Assembly (NCBI GenBank): GCA_002345025.1
Contig: DDUX01000070.1
Span: forward strand, 14,823 to 78,822
Source: Candidatus Accumulibacter iunctus
GTDB taxonomy: Bacteria > Pseudomonadota > Gammaproteobacteria > Burkholderiales > Rhodocyclaceae
Length of the DNA: 64,000 nucleotides
Direction: 5' to 3'
Position numbers and translations under genes: made by a program. The first letter of the stretch is position 1, and every line of letters starts with the position of its first letter. Below, piece after piece: positions 47,543-57,769 of the stretch. A model generated the notes under the pieces. It made no database searches, was not told the origin of the DNA, and saw nothing but the letters and a program-made list of their open reading frames with translations.

Positions 47543-48778
47543 TCATTGTACACCGCGAGCGGGCAGCAGCGCCCGCAGCGGACCGGGAAGCGGGGTCTGT
47601 TCGAGGCTGCGCTGCGTGAACAGAAAGCGGCCGTCACAAACAAAACCGAGATCCGCCCAGTCGACCGTGTTCAGCGCATCCGCCATCTGCTGCACGGCGA
47701 GCAGCGGGTCGTGCGGGAAGATGGCCAGCACCGAGCCATCGTAATGAGGGCAGGGATGGCAGAAGAAGGGATGCGAACTTCGCGTCTTGCTGTTGACATA
47801 GACCCGCGGCAGCGGCGACTGGTGATAGCCGCGACCCCAGTGCCACCAGTTGGCCTCGTCGAAGGGACGGATGCGGCGCGTGATCAGCCGTTCCTTGTGC
47901 GGCAGCAGGACCGCCGGTGGCGGGTCGCCCGCTTCGCACCAGAGCATGCGCCGCGTCCTGCCGCTGCGCACAGTCGACGAGCAGACGAAGTCGCGATTGC
48001 CATACAGTTCGCTGGCGTACAGATCGTCGGCGCCCGAGACGGCACCGACCTTGACGAATGCGATGTCGGTCAGGTGCAGCTCGTAGTCGCCGCGGGTGAA
48101 CAGAAGATGGCCGCCACTCTCGACGAAGTGCCGCTCGTCCCACTGCAATCTCGCGAGGCCTGCCAGTCCGTCGGCAACACCCTGCGCCGCGTAGCGCGTC
48201 CGGCGCGAAAAATTGCCACGCTCGAAACGCCAGATGGCGCAGTTCGGGGTCGCGTCGTCGAACAACCTGGAGTCACCGAGATCGACGAAATCGGTGATCG
48301 TTCCCGCCGCGTACAGCAGCCGGTTGAGCGGCACCGCCGAGGTTGCCTTTAGGAAATCACGCGGCGTGATGAAGACCAGTTCACCGCCAGGCGCGAGATG
48401 CCGCAGGCACTTCTCGATGAAGAACAGGTAAAGATTGGCACGTCCATCGAGAACGCTGCGCTGCACCAGGCCACGCGTCGCGACGGCAATGTCCTGGTAC
48501 CGCACGTAGGGTGGATTGCCGATCACCGTGGCGAACGACTCGCCCTCGGGAAAGGCGAAGAAGTCGATGACGCGCGCCCCCTGCGGCGCGTGTCGCGGAT
48601 CGATCTCGACGCCGACGGCAAACGGAAAATGCTGCAGGAAGGCACCGTCCCCACACGCGGGCTCGAGAACGCGCCCACGATTGCGCACCAGCGCCAGCAT
48701 CGCGTCGACGATCGCCGGCGGCGTGAACACCTGGCCGAGGCGGCTGACGTCGAATTTCGGCGGCACGGCCACGCTCAA
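47543..48778 (-). CDS. Orphan N6-adenine DNA methyltransferase (TaqI/Eco57I-like)
   Basis: The 411-residue protein has methylase motif X (GQVFTPPAIVDAM), motif I (VLEPACGDGAFL) and motif IV NPPY (VIGNPPYVRY), then LYLFFIEKCLRHLAPGG and FITPRDFL, followed by a target-recognition-like C-terminal half. The first codon at 48778 is TTG without a clear ribosome site, so the start is uncertain. No restriction endonuclease or specificity gene is adjacent, so it is either a solitary methylase or a decayed restriction-modification remnant. Confidence 0.82.
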   Translation of the reverse strand: MSVAVPPKFDVSRLGQVFTPPAIVDAMLALVRNRGRVLEPACGDGAFLQHFPFAVGVEIDPRHAPQGARVIDFFAFPEGESFATVIGNPPYVRYQDIAVATRGLVQRSVLDGRANLYLFFIEKCLRHLAPGGELVFITPRDFLKATSAVPLNRLLYAAGTITDFVDLGDSRLFDDATPNCAIWRFERGNFSRRTRYAAQGVADGLAGLARLQWDERHFVESGGHLLFTRGDYELHLTDIAFVKVGAVSGADDLYASELYGNRDFVCSSTVRSGRTRRMLWCEAGDPPPAVLLPHKERLITRRIRPFDEANWWHWGRGYHQSPLPRVYVNSKTRSSHPFFCHPCPHYDGSVLAIFPHDPLLAVQQMADALNTVDWADLGFVCDGRFLFTQRSLEQTPLPGPLRALLPARGVQ

Positions 48779-48821
48779 GCCCGCCGTCTCGGCGTCATCG
48801 CGACCGCTCGCAGGTGCACGG

Positions 48822-49301
48822 TCAGCGCACCGCCCACGGCATCACGGGTACCGTCGAAATGCTGTTCGCCGGCGCACCGTCGATCAACTTGCGGCTGATC
48901 GCGAGATAGATCAGCGTTCGGTTCGCCTCGTCCCACATCCGCACGACGCGCGTTTCCTTGAACAGGATCGATGTGTCGCCCGAAAACACCGTCGCCTCCT
49001 TCGCCAGCTTGTCCGGCAGACTGATCGGTCCCGTCTGCCGGCAAGCAAGCGAAAACTGCGAGGGATCTTCCGCCAGACCGAGCGAACCACTGACGCCGCC
49101 GGTTCTCGCCTGACTGACGTGACAGGTGACACCCGGGACTTTCGGGTCGGGAAAACTCTCGACACAGACGCGGTGGTTCGCACCGACCAGCTTCCACTCG
49201 GTCGTCACGCAACCCACCTGTTCCGCGGCTACCGTTCCTGCCACGACGGCGATTGCAGCACCGGCTGCAACGACGCCGAATCCGCCAATCCTGCTACGCA
49301 T
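48822..49301 (-). CDS. creA: CreA family periplasmic protein
   Basis: From ATG 49301, preceded by AAGGAGAGAGA, the protein has 159 residues with a signal peptide (VVAAGAAIAVVAGTVAAE). CreA hallmarks are VGCVTTEWKLVGANHRVCVESFPDP, GVTCHVSQARTGG and FKETRVVRMWDE. E. coli CreA is a conserved periplasmic protein of unknown activity. It stands alone between parC and the methylase. Confidence 0.9.
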   Translation of the reverse strand: MRSRIGGFGVVAAGAAIAVVAGTVAAEQVGCVTTEWKLVGANHRVCVESFPDPKVPGVTCHVSQARTGGVSGSLGLAEDPSQFSLACRQTGPISLPDKLAKEATVFSGDTSILFKETRVVRMWDEANRTLIYLAISRKLIDGAPANSISTVPVMPWAVR

Positions 49302-49346
49302 GCTCTCTCTCCTTGCAGACAAGACCAGACCGCCGCTGGCCGCGGC

Positions 49347-51680
49347 TCAACCGGGCCAGTGGTCCAGCGTGACGTTGCCGAGTTGCCCGACCGGCGAACC
49401 GCGGCGGGCGCGTTGCCCCAGGTGCCTGTCCTCCGACGCGAGCGTCTTCGGCCGGTTGCGCAAGGTCCCCCGGATCGCCACGCGCGGCCCGCTGGTCGCG
49501 ATCACCGCGCGCAGCGATTCGCCCTCGTGGAGGCCGATGATCTGGACCCCCTTGCCACTCGCCAGGCGCTTCATCTGTGCGAGCGGGAAGAGCAGCAGGC
49601 GACCATCGCCGGACAGCGCGCCGAGGTGGTCCATGCCGGCCAGGCGGAGCGGTGGCAGGATGCTGGCACCGTCCTCGACACTGACGACGGCCTTGCCGGC
49701 CTTCTGCCTTGACAGCAGGTCGCCGTAGGTACAGATGAAGCCATAGCCCGAGGTCTTGGCGATCAGGATCTCGTCGTCCGGCTGACCGGTGAGCACATGG
49801 GCGATTCTGCCGCTGCCGAGATCGACGAACGACGACAGCGGTGCGCCCATGCCGCGGCCGTCGGGCAGGCTGGCAATCGCGACGGTGAACGCGCGCCCCT
49901 CGGTCGATACGATCACCAGCGAGTCGACCGAACGGCACTCGTGCGCCGACCCGGCACGGTCGCCGTCCTTGAAGGCGAGGCCGGAGAGATCAAGGCCGTG
50001 CCCCTGCCGGACACGCGCCCAACCCTTCTCGGAGATGATCACGGTCACCGCCTCGTCGGCGACGGCGGCGACCTCCGAGCGCGAAGCGGTCGCTGCCGCC
50101 TCGATCACCGTCCGGCGCGCATCACCGTACTTGTCCGCATCGGCCCGGATCTCACGAATCACCTGCCGGCGCAGCAGCGCGTCGCTGCCAAGCAGCTTCA
50201 GCAGGCCCTCGCGCTCGCCGCGCAACCGCCCGAGTTCCTGCTCAATGCGGATTCCCTCGAGTCGGGCGAGCTGCCGCAGACGGATCTCGAGGATGTCTTC
50301 CGCCTGCCGATCGGACAACGCGAAGCGGGCGATCAGCGCCGCCTTGGGATCGTCGGATTCGCGAATGATGCGGATCACTTCGTCGATGTTGAGAAAGACG
50401 ATGTGCCGGCCTTCGAGAATGTGAATGCGCTCATCGGCCTTCTGCAGACGATGGCTCGTCCGCCGGTGCACGGTCCGGATGCGGAAGGTGCACCATTCGC
50501 CGAGCAGTTGGGGCAGCGCCTTCTGGCACGGACGGCCGTCGATGCCAACGGCGACGAGGTTGATCGGTGCCGATGTCTCGAGGCTGGTATGCGCCAGCAG
50601 CAACGCGACGAACTCGTTGCGGTCGATGCGCGAACTGCTCGGCTCGAAGACCAGGCGCACGTCGTCGTCCTTGCCCGACTCGTCGCGCGCACGATCAAGC
50701 TGTGACGCCATCAGGGCCTTGAGTTGTGCTGCCGACTGATCGATGGTCTTCTTGCCCGCTTTGACCTGCGGGTTGAGCAGCGCACCGATCTCGGCCAGCA
50801 CCCGGGCCGATGAGACGCCCGGCGGCAACTCGCGAAAGACCAGTTGCCAGGCACCGCGCGCCATCTCCTCGAAGTCGTAACGCGCCCGCACGCGCAGCGT
50901 GCCGCGGCCCGTGCCGTAGGCGGCAGCGATGTCGGCCGACGAAGAAATGATCTGTCCGCCACCCGGGTAGTCCGGCCCAGGGATGTGCTGCAGAAGTTGC
51001 TCAAGACCGATCTGCGGCTGCTCGATCATGTGTATCGCCGCTGCCGCGACCTCGCGCAGATTGTGCGGGGGCATCTCGGTCGCCATACCGACGGCGATGC
51101 CCGACGAGCCGTTGAGCAGGACAAAGGGCAGGCGTGCCGGCAGACAGGCTGGTTCGTCGAAGGATCCGTCGTAGTTCGGCTGGAAGTCGACCGTCCCCTC
51201 ACCGAGTTCGGCAAGCAACAGTTCGGCGATCGGTGTCAGGCGTGCCTCGGTGTAGCGCATCGCTGCCGCGTTGTCGCCATCACGCGAACCGAAGTTGCCC
51301 TGCCCGTCGACCAACGGGTAACGCAGCATGAAGGGCTGTGCGACGCGCACCATCGCATCGTAGGCCGAGGTGTCTCCGTGCGGATGGTACTTGCCGATGA
51401 CGTCACCGACGACCCGTGCCGACTTCACCGGCTTGGCCGTCGCCGACAGGCCCAGTTCGCGCATGGCGAAGAGGACGCGCCGCTGAACCGGCTTGAGACC
51501 GTCCTTGACATCCGGCAGCGCGCGCCCCTTGACGACCGCCACCGCGTACTCCAGGTAGTCGCGGGCCGCCGACTCGTGCAGCGGGATGCTGTCGTCGTCG
51601 CCGGGCGGCGCCGGTGGTTGCTGCGGCGCCGGCGGCGGCGGCAGGTCGGCAAACAGGTCGGGGGTCGCGTCTTTCCTCAC
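49347..51680 (-). CDS. parC: DNA topoisomerase IV subunit A
   Basis: The product has ~777 residues from GTG 51680; a second GTG at 51731 is possible and would overlap parE. The breakage-reunion domain contains [27 protein letters not shown] and the catalytic Tyr in [11 protein letters not shown], then the [18 protein letters not shown] loop. The C-terminal half has repeating beta-pinwheel blades. It decatenates daughter chromosomes with ParE, whose gene lies just upstream. Confidence 0.95.
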   Translation of the reverse strand: MRKDATPDLFADLPPPPAPQQPPAPPGDDDSIPLHESAARDYLEYAVAVVKGRALPDVKDGLKPVQRRVLFAMRELGLSATAKPVKSARVVGDVIGKYHPHGDTSAYDAMVRVAQPFMLRYPLVDGQGNFGSRDGDNAAAMRYTEARLTPIAELLLAELGEGTVDFQPNYDGSFDEPACLPARLPFVLLNGSSGIAVGMATEMPPHNLREVAAAAIHMIEQPQIGLEQLLQHIPGPDYPGGGQIISSSADIAAAYGTGRGTLRVRARYDFEEMARGAWQLVFRELPPGVSSARVLAEIGALLNPQVKAGKKTIDQSAAQLKALMASQLDRARDESGKDDDVRLVFEPSSSRIDRNEFVALLLAHTSLETSAPINLVAVGIDGRPCQKALPQLLGEWCTFRIRTVHRRTSHRLQKADERIHILEGRHIVFLNIDEVIRIIRESDDPKAALIARFALSDRQAEDILEIRLRQLARLEGIRIEQELGRLRGEREGLLKLLGSDALLRRQVIREIRADADKYGDARRTVIEAAATASRSEVAAVADEAVTVIISEKGWARVRQGHGLDLSGLAFKDGDRAGSAHECRSVDSLVIVSTEGRAFTVAIASLPDGRGMGAPLSSFVDLGSGRIAHVLTGQPDDEILIAKTSGYGFICTYGDLLSRQKAGKAVVSVEDGASILPPLRLAGMDHLGALSGDGRLLLFPLAQMKRLASGKGVQIIGLHEGESLRAVIATSGPRVAIRGTLRNRPKTLASEDRHLGQRARRGSPVGQLGNVTLDHWPG

Positions 51681-51705
51681 TTGCAGCTCGCTTTCGATCG
51701 TCCGG

Positions 51706-53655
51706 TCAGAGTTCGGCGCCGACCAGGGCACCGTTCTCTTCCATCCACGCGCGCCGGCCAGCCGACTCGCCCTTCGCCATCAGCATGTTCATCACTGGCC
51801 GTGCGACCTCGCTGCCAGGCATGCCGACACGCATCAGGCGACGCGTGTCGGGCGACATCGTCGTCTCCCAGAGCTGCTCCGGGTTCATCTCGCCGAGCCC
51901 CTTGAAGCGCGAGATCGCCACCGCCTCACGCTTGACGCCCTCGAGGCGCAGGCGATCGAGCGAGGCCTCGAGTTCGGCGCTGTCGAGCGCATAGATCTTG
52001 CGCTGCGGTCGTGCCTTGCCCTGCGCCGGTACGTCGAGACGGTACAACGGCGGCTGCGCGAAGAACAGGTGACCGCACGCGACCAGCCGCGGGAAATGGC
52101 GATAGAAGAGGGTGCACAGCAGCACACGGATGTGCGACCCGTCGACGTCGGCATCGGTCATGATCACCACCTTGCCGTAGCGCAGGTTGCGCAGCACCGA
52201 GTCGGCAGCGCTCGCCGGATGCGGATCGATGCCCAGCGCCACGGCGATGTCGTGCACCTCCCGGTTGGCGAACAGACTGCCGGCTTCGACCTCCCAGGTA
52301 TTCAATACCTTGCCGCGCAACGGCAGGATCGCCTGCAGTTCCTTGTCGCGCCCCGATTTGGCGGAACCGCCGGCCGAGTCTCCCTCGACGAGGAAGATCT
52401 CGTTGCGACTGACATCCTCGCTCTGGCAATCCGACAGTTTGCCGGGCAGGATCGCCACCCCCGACTGCTTGCGCTTCTCGACCTTCTGGCCGGCACGCGT
52501 GCGCGCCTGCGCTGCCCGGATGGCGAGCTCGGCAATCCGCTTTGCCGCCTCCGGGTGCTCGTTGAGCCACAGCTCGAGGCTGTCGCGCAACATGCGCGCG
52601 ACCAGCGCCACCGCATCGCGCGAGTTCAGCCGCTCCTTCGTCTGCCCCTGGAACGAGGGGTCGAGCATGCGTACTGCCAGCACGAAGCTGGCGCGCGAGA
52701 AGACATCCTCGGCAGCCAGTTTGACTCCCTTCGGCAGCAAGGCATGGTGTTCGGCGAAACTGCGGATGGCGTCGAGTGTCGCCTGCCGCAGCCCGGCTTC
52801 GTGCGTGCCACCGGCACTGGTCGGAATCAGGTTGACGTAGGATTCGCGCGCCAGGGCACCCTCGGCCGTCCAGCAGATCGCCCAGGCGGCCCCCGATCCG
52901 ACCGGAAAGTTCTCGTCGCCACGGGCAGCATACTTCTCGCTGCTGAACACCGGCGCCACCGGCTCGCCATCGATCTGTTCGGCCAGGTACTGCACCATGC
53001 CGTTGGCGAAACACCACTCGCTCGTCACGCCATCCTCGACACTCAGAACCACCTGCAGCCCCGGCAACAACAGTGCCTTGCTGCGCAGCAGACGTTCCAG
53101 CTGCGCCTGCGGGATGAGCGGCGAATCGAAGAAGGCCGGATCCGGCCACGCCCGCACGCGCGTACCGGTCGCCCGTTTCGGTGCGTCGGCGACCCGCCGC
53201 AACGGCTCGATCACCTCGCCGCCGGCAAAGACCATCTGATGCCGTGCTCCGTCGCGAACGACCTCGACCTCGAGGCGCGTCGACAGCGCGTTGGTCACCG
53301 AAACGCCAACGCCGTGCAGACCGCCGGAAAAACGGTAGGCTGAAGCCCCATCGTCCTTGTTGAACTTGCCGCCGGCATGCAACCGGGTAAACACGACTTC
53401 CAGGGTCGGCACCTTTTCGAGCGGATGCATCTCGACCGGGATGCCGCGCCCGTCGTCCTGCACGCTCACCGAGTGGTCACGATGGAGGGTGACGCTGATT
53501 CGCCGGCAATAACCCCCGAGCGCCTCGTCGGCGGCGTTGTCGATCACTTCCTGGATGATGTGCAGCGGGCAATCGGTACGCGTGTACATCCCCGGCCGAT
53601 GGCGCACGGGCTCGAGTCCCTTGAGGACGGCAATCGATTCTGCAGTATAGGTCAT
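51706..53655 (-). CDS. parE: DNA topoisomerase IV subunit B
   Basis: From ATG 53655 (start [19 protein letters not shown]) the protein has 649 residues. The GHKL ATPase shows [19 protein letters not shown] and [13 protein letters not shown]; the TOPRIM domain shows [14 protein letters not shown] and [12 protein letters not shown]. It supplies ATP hydrolysis and metal binding to topoisomerase IV. SNRG-type gyrase inserts are absent, supporting ParE over GyrB. Confidence 0.95.
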   Translation of the reverse strand: MTYTAESIAVLKGLEPVRHRPGMYTRTDCPLHIIQEVIDNAADEALGGYCRRISVTLHRDHSVSVQDDGRGIPVEMHPLEKVPTLEVVFTRLHAGGKFNKDDGASAYRFSGGLHGVGVSVTNALSTRLEVEVVRDGARHQMVFAGGEVIEPLRRVADAPKRATGTRVRAWPDPAFFDSPLIPQAQLERLLRSKALLLPGLQVVLSVEDGVTSEWCFANGMVQYLAEQIDGEPVAPVFSSEKYAARGDENFPVGSGAAWAICWTAEGALARESYVNLIPTSAGGTHEAGLRQATLDAIRSFAEHHALLPKGVKLAAEDVFSRASFVLAVRMLDPSFQGQTKERLNSRDAVALVARMLRDSLELWLNEHPEAAKRIAELAIRAAQARTRAGQKVEKRKQSGVAILPGKLSDCQSEDVSRNEIFLVEGDSAGGSAKSGRDKELQAILPLRGKVLNTWEVEAGSLFANREVHDIAVALGIDPHPASAADSVLRNLRYGKVVIMTDADVDGSHIRVLLCTLFYRHFPRLVACGHLFFAQPPLYRLDVPAQGKARPQRKIYALDSAELEASLDRLRLEGVKREAVAISRFKGLGEMNPEQLWETTMSPDTRRLMRVGMPGSEVARPVMNMLMAKGESAGRRAWMEENGALVGAEL

Positions 53656-53883
53656 GGTGCCGAAGTGTCCGGAGGTGCTGGCCGCCACGCCAGCAAGCTG
53701 CTGTGTTGTTGCTAACGGCCATGACTGTGGAGGCCGCGTGCGGCCCTGTTCTGCCTTTGTCGCCGCTGAACGTGCAGGCGGCCGCTGGCCGCTGGCTTCA
53801 CTGACGGGAGGGTGCGGAGAAGCCGCGCGGCACGCAACGCAGCGAAACCCGCTCGCCTGTTCGCGTTGGCGCCGATCGAGTCG

Positions 53884-54309
53884 CTACTTGGCGATCTGCT
53901 TCTCGCGTACTTCCTCGAGTGTCTTGCAGTCGATGCAGAGGGTTGCCGTTGGTCGCGCCTCCAGCCGTTTGATGCCGATCTCGACGCCACAGGCGGCGCA
54001 GTAACCGTAGTCGCCACTGTCGATAAGCCCGATGGTATCCTCGATCTTCTTGATCAGCTTGCGCTCGCGGTCGCGGTTGCGCAGCTCGATTGCGATGTCC
54101 GTTTCCTGGCTTGCGCGGTCATTGGGATCGGCAAACACGGTTGCCTCGTCCTGCATCGTATGTACCGTACGCTCGATGTCCTCCATCAACTGCAGCTTGA
54201 CAGTCTCCAGGATGCCACGGAAATGAGCCAGCTGCTCGCTGTTCATGTACTCCTCGCCAGATTGCGGTACGTACGGAGTGAAATGCTTCTGGAGCAATTC
54301 TTCAGCCAT
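53884..54309 (-). CDS. dksA: RNA polymerase-binding transcription factor DksA
   Basis: The 141-residue protein has a coiled-coil hairpin whose tip carries acidic DPNDRASQETD, and a C-terminal zinc finger CAACG...CIDC. It enters the RNA polymerase secondary channel and works with ppGpp to adjust rRNA and amino-acid promoters. A promoter with good spacing lies just upstream. Confidence 0.95.
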   Translation of the reverse strand: MAEELLQKHFTPYVPQSGEEYMNSEQLAHFRGILETVKLQLMEDIERTVHTMQDEATVFADPNDRASQETDIAIELRNRDRERKLIKKIEDTIGLIDSGDYGYCAACGVEIGIKRLEARPTATLCIDCKTLEEVREKQIAK

Positions 54310-54346
54310 GTTCGAAGACCCCGTTCCCTGGTTGAAAAAAGACGAC

Positions 54347-54375
54347 TAGATAGCAGAAACCAACGGCTCTTGCAA
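54347..54375 (-). promoter_or_regulatory. Likely promoter of dksA
   Basis: On the minus strand TTGCAA (54370-54375) and TATCTA (54347-54352) are exactly 17 bp apart and end 37 bp before the dksA ATG, a standard sigma-70 layout. Confidence 0.5.
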
Positions 54376-54613
54376 GTCGGCTGTGGTGATTGGCACGGCA
54401 TCGCTCTGCCGCGCCGGCCGACCCGGCGGTGGCGCCATCGTTCTGGTCGTGCTGCCGGGCTCACCAGGCCACCCGTTCATCGGCGATAATTGCCGCCGCC
54501 GCCAGCCTCCCCGGCGCCTGCCCGGATGTCTGCCGGCTTCACGGCGCGCCACTGCGCGCGCGCGAAGATCGTCGCGACTGCCCGGTTGCCGGCGAGGCCT
54601 GCAAGAGAAGACC

Positions 54614-55591
54614 ATGCCCCTGCACATTGCAACACCATTGCTCGAATCGCGCTGCCTCGGCCTCGCCACCCGCCGGTCGGTATGGCTCAAGCTGGAAGCA
54701 CTGCAGCCCCCCGGATCGTTCAAGATTCGCGGCATCGGTGCCGCCTGCGAGGCGCACCTGCGCGCTGGTGCGCGCCGCTTCGTCTCCTCTTCGGGCGGCA
54801 ACGCCGGACTCGCTGTCGCCTATGCCGGCCGGCAGTTGTCGGTACCGGTCACCGTCGTCGTACCGCAAAGCACCTCCGCCCGCGCGCGCGCACTGCTGCG
54901 ACTGGAAGGGGCGCAGGTCATCGTGCACGGTCCGTCGTGGCAGGAAGCGAACGTCCGGGCTCTGTCGTTGCTGGCCGCCGGCGATGCCTTCATCCACCCC
55001 TTTGACGATCCGCTGCTGTGGCACGGCCACGCCAGCCTGATCGACGAGATCGCCTGCAGCGGGCTGCTGCCCGACGCCATCGTCCTGGCGGTCGGTGGCG
55101 GTGGGCTGCTCGCCGGCGTGATCGAAGGACTGCGCCGCAACCGCCTCGAAGATGTCCCGGTGATCGCCGTCGAGACTGCGGGCGCCGATTCGTTGAATCG
55201 CTCGCTGCGCGCGGGTCACGTCGTCGAGCTTGAAGCCATCACCAGCGTCGCGACTTCCCTCGGCGCCAAACGCGTCTGCCAACAGGCATTCGCTTGCTCG
55301 CGGGCACACCCGGTACACAGCGTCGTCGTCTCCGATCTCGCGGCGCTCAACGCCTGCAGGCACTTCCTCGCCGACCACCGACTGCTCGTCGAGCCCGCCT
55401 GTGGTGCCAGCCTGGCTCTGGCCTACGATCGATCGCCGGCGCTCGCCGATTATTCGCGCCTGCTTTTCGTCGTCTGCGGCGGGGCAACTGCAAGCCTCGC
55501 CCAGATCTGCCAATGGTCACGCCGGCTCCGCCGGGCCGGCGACGGACAGCCTCTGCCGACAGGCGCGACCGACACGCCCGACGACTCCTAG
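54614..55591 (+). CDS. PLP-dependent serine/threonine dehydratase-like enzyme
   Basis: The best start is ATG 54614 (MPLHIATPLLESRCLG), giving 325 residues, the size of single-domain serine dehydratases. The PLP lysine is in GSFKIRGIGAA (~40), the phosphate/substrate loop in SSSGGNAGLAVAYAG (~65) and the glycine-rich PLP phosphate site in AVGGGGLLAGVIEGL (~165). No regulatory ACT domain is present, so it is unlikely to be biosynthetic IlvA. It is expected to deaminate L-serine or L-threonine to a 2-oxoacid. The 3' end overlaps the convergent PAP2 gene by 4 nt. Confidence 0.85.
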   Translation: MPLHIATPLLESRCLGLATRRSVWLKLEALQPPGSFKIRGIGAACEAHLRAGARRFVSSSGGNAGLAVAYAGRQLSVPVTVVVPQSTSARARALLRLEGAQVIVHGPSWQEANVRALSLLAAGDAFIHPFDDPLLWHGHASLIDEIACSGLLPDAIVLAVGGGGLLAGVIEGLRRNRLEDVPVIAVETAGADSLNRSLRAGHVVELEAITSVATSLGAKRVCQQAFACSRAHPVHSVVVSDLAALNACRHFLADHRLLVEPACGASLALAYDRSPALADYSRLLFVVCGGATASLAQICQWSRRLRRAGDGQPLPTGATDTPDDS

Positions 55592-56208
55592 ACGGGCCAG
55601 AACAACGCGCCGACGAACAGTGCGGCGAACAGTCCACCGAGCACGTCAAGCGTCCAGTGAGCGCGCAGCACGATCACCACTAACATCTGCAGGGCCGCCA
55701 GCAGGACCGCCAGAACCGTCAGCGCGGGCACGCCGAGCGTCGCGACCTGCACGGCACCATAGACAGCCAACGCCGTGTGCCCCGAGAAGAAGAAGTCGTT
55801 GCCGACCGAATAGGTCACGAAAAGCGAGGGAAAACCCGGATCACGCCAGATGATGCCGGCCGGCGCCGGCAGGGCGACCAGCGCCTGGCTCAGCTGCCGC
55901 AGGACGAAGAGGCTGAGCAGTCCGAGGAACGGACTGAAGCTCGGTCCGACCAGCGCGTAGGCGAGGACGAAGAGGGTGACGACATCGATCGCCAGCGAAC
56001 TGGCAATCAGCGCCGCCCGCGCAGCGGCCGGGTGCTCGTGCAGCCAGGCGTTGCCACTCGCGGTCATGCGGTGCAGCTGATCGTACATCACGCCATCGGC
56101 AAGACGGCGCTCGCCGATCAGGCGCTGTGTGACGAACCAGCCGACGAGGCCACCGACGACAGTCAGCAGTCGCCAGGCAACGACATCCCAGGAGGGCAGT
56201 TCCGGCAT
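55588..56208 (-). CDS. PAP2-family membrane phosphatase (PAP2_C/sphingomyelin-synthase-like)
   Basis: The 206-residue protein has five or six membrane helices. Phosphatase motifs are VGNDFFFSGHTALAVYGA, with the catalytic His, and LRAHWTLDVLGGLFAAL, with the second His and Asp; this arrangement matches the PAP2_C subgroup. It should dephosphorylate or transfer phospholipid headgroups at the membrane. It lies 3 bp after the hexapeptide acyltransferase gene, suggesting a lipid-modifying pair. Confidence 0.78.
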   Translation of the reverse strand: MPELPSWDVVAWRLLTVVGGLVGWFVTQRLIGERRLADGVMYDQLHRMTASGNAWLHEHPAAARAALIASSLAIDVVTLFVLAYALVGPSFSPFLGLLSLFVLRQLSQALVALPAPAGIIWRDPGFPSLFVTYSVGNDFFFSGHTALAVYGAVQVATLGVPALTVLAVLLAALQMLVVIVLRAHWTLDVLGGLFAALFVGALFWPV

Positions 56209-56211
56209 TGC

Positions 56212-56940
56212 TCAGGCGTCTCCGTTGGCGATCTCGGCGCGCTCGAGTTCAACCCGTCGCGCCGGTATTCCGGCCCAGGTTTCCCCGGCCGGAATACGCG
56301 TGTTGGGCAGAACGAAGGAGCCGGCGAGAACCTTGGCCTTTTCGCCGACCTCGACGCCACCCATGACGATCGCCCGCAGACCAATCGTCGCACCGGCGGC
56401 AATCCGCACCGGCGCGATCACCAGATAGCCGCCCTGCGCATAGTGCGCCATGACGCTGGCCGAGCCGCCAATGGTCACCCCGTCGCCGATCTCGATCAGC
56501 GACGGATCGGCGATGGCCGTCGAATTGATCGTTACGTTGCGCCCGATGCGCATCCCCATCAGCCGGTAGTAAAGCAGGGCGAAGGGTGACGGGGTGACGA
56601 ACTCGAGAAAGGAATAGCGCACCACCAGCGTCAGCGTGCAGTGCACGTACCAGCGCAGCGCGGTCAGCGACACGGCCGAGCCACGGTAGGGCTGCAAGCG
56701 CCCACCGAGAATGAAATTCAGCAGCGGCGCCACAAGCAGCAGCGTCAGGCCGTAGGCGAAGTAGCATGCGGCCAGCAGCAGCCCGCTCAGCGGGTAACGC
56801 CAGGCGGAGGTGGTCGCCGCGAGCAGGCACCCGGACAGCGCATCAAAGAGCCAGACGGCGACCGCCAGCGAAAGGCCGGCGGCGACGATGGCGAGACCGA
56901 TGAACGGCAGCGGACCGATGATCGCGAGCAGTCTTTGCAT
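56212..56940 (-). CDS. Membrane-anchored left-handed beta-helix (hexapeptide) acyltransferase
   Basis: The 242-residue protein starts with two or three hydrophobic segments (LPFIGLAIVAAGLSLAVAVW, LLLAACYFAYGLTLLLVAPLL). From ~130 hexapeptide repeats follow (IGRNVTINSTAIADPSLIEIGDGVTIGG, then IAAGATIGLRAIVMGGVEVGEKAKVLAGSFV). It resembles the C-terminal part of Pls/PosA-type NRPS-like proteins and other acetyltransferases. The acceptor is unknown; the adjacent PAP2 gene hints at an envelope lipid or glycolipid. Confidence 0.72.
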   Translation of the reverse strand: MQRLLAIIGPLPFIGLAIVAAGLSLAVAVWLFDALSGCLLAATTSAWRYPLSGLLLAACYFAYGLTLLLVAPLLNFILGGRLQPYRGSAVSLTALRWYVHCTLTLVVRYSFLEFVTPSPFALLYYRLMGMRIGRNVTINSTAIADPSLIEIGDGVTIGGSASVMAHYAQGGYLVIAPVRIAAGATIGLRAIVMGGVEVGEKAKVLAGSFVLPNTRIPAGETWAGIPARRVELERAEIANGDA

Positions 56941-57099
56941 GTCTGGCTCCAGGCACCCACAGGAAGGAAGGATCGCTCAACGGCCACCGAATTGCGCCGC
57001 CGCTTCTGCCGCCGTCCCGTCGCGTAGCTCCGCGCGGCGATCTGCCGCTTCTCCAGAGCCTCGCCCGGGCGGGCACGCAGGAAGGTGTTCGAGGTGAAG

Positions 57100-57503
57100 C
57101 GGTTCACGTCATGATGGCAGGTCTCCAGCAGGTGCTTGCCGGCAGCGATGTCGCGAAAGAGGCGCGCGATCATCCCCTGCGGCAGGCTGTGGGCCTTGAC
57201 CCGATTGGCCACGGTCGGTTCCTGCAGTTTCGGCACAAGCCCCCAGTGACCGCCAATGACGCGTTCGAGGATCCCGTCATGGCCGAAGTGGTTGAGCCCC
57301 CGCTCCTTGCCGCCACCCTGCCCTGCCGCGTACACCAGAGTCAGGTTGCGCGGTCGGCCAAGCACCTCTTGGTCACTGCTCCGGCTGGCAAGAAAGTGCT
57401 CCTCGAGGACGATGGCGATGGTGTCGCCGTCACGAATCAGGCGCACCGCCTCGACGGTGGCGACGATCTTGCCGGTATCCGAGGCGCGCAGCGAAGAAGC
57501 CAT
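57100..57503 (-). pseudogene. Remnant of acetate/propionate CoA-transferase (N-terminal part)
   Basis: From ATG 57503 the frame reads GKIVATVEAVRLIRDGDTIAI, then RPRNLTLVYAAGQGGGKERGLNHFGH, RVIGGHWGLVPKLQ and LPQGMIARLFRDIAAGK: the start of a YdiF/propionate CoA-transferase. Between DTIAI and RPRNLTL the glycine-rich GFxGxGxPEE segment is missing and replaced by unrelated residues. After DIAAGK the similarity ends; the rest of the ~520-residue enzyme, including the catalytic glutamate, is absent. Such enzymes activate propionate or acetate. It lies beside another decayed gene. Confidence 0.75.
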
Positions 57504-57769
57504 GGGATGTGACGAGCGAGGCATGGGTTGTATTCTGCAAGAGATCGGTTGCCGGGGAAGGACATCCGCGTCTGGCACCCAGTATACGGCGATCCGCGCG
57601 AGCATCGGCGGCCCGGCAGCACCTTCCGCCACTGCGCGCCGACGGCCCCAGCAGGAAAGGGGCCCTCGCTGTGCACGAACGCTACCGGCAGGCGGATGAC
57701 CGCCACGACCGGGGGTGCGTCCAGCACAACTCGGCGAGCGCCAGCCGCCACTGCACCCGCAGGCTCGGC

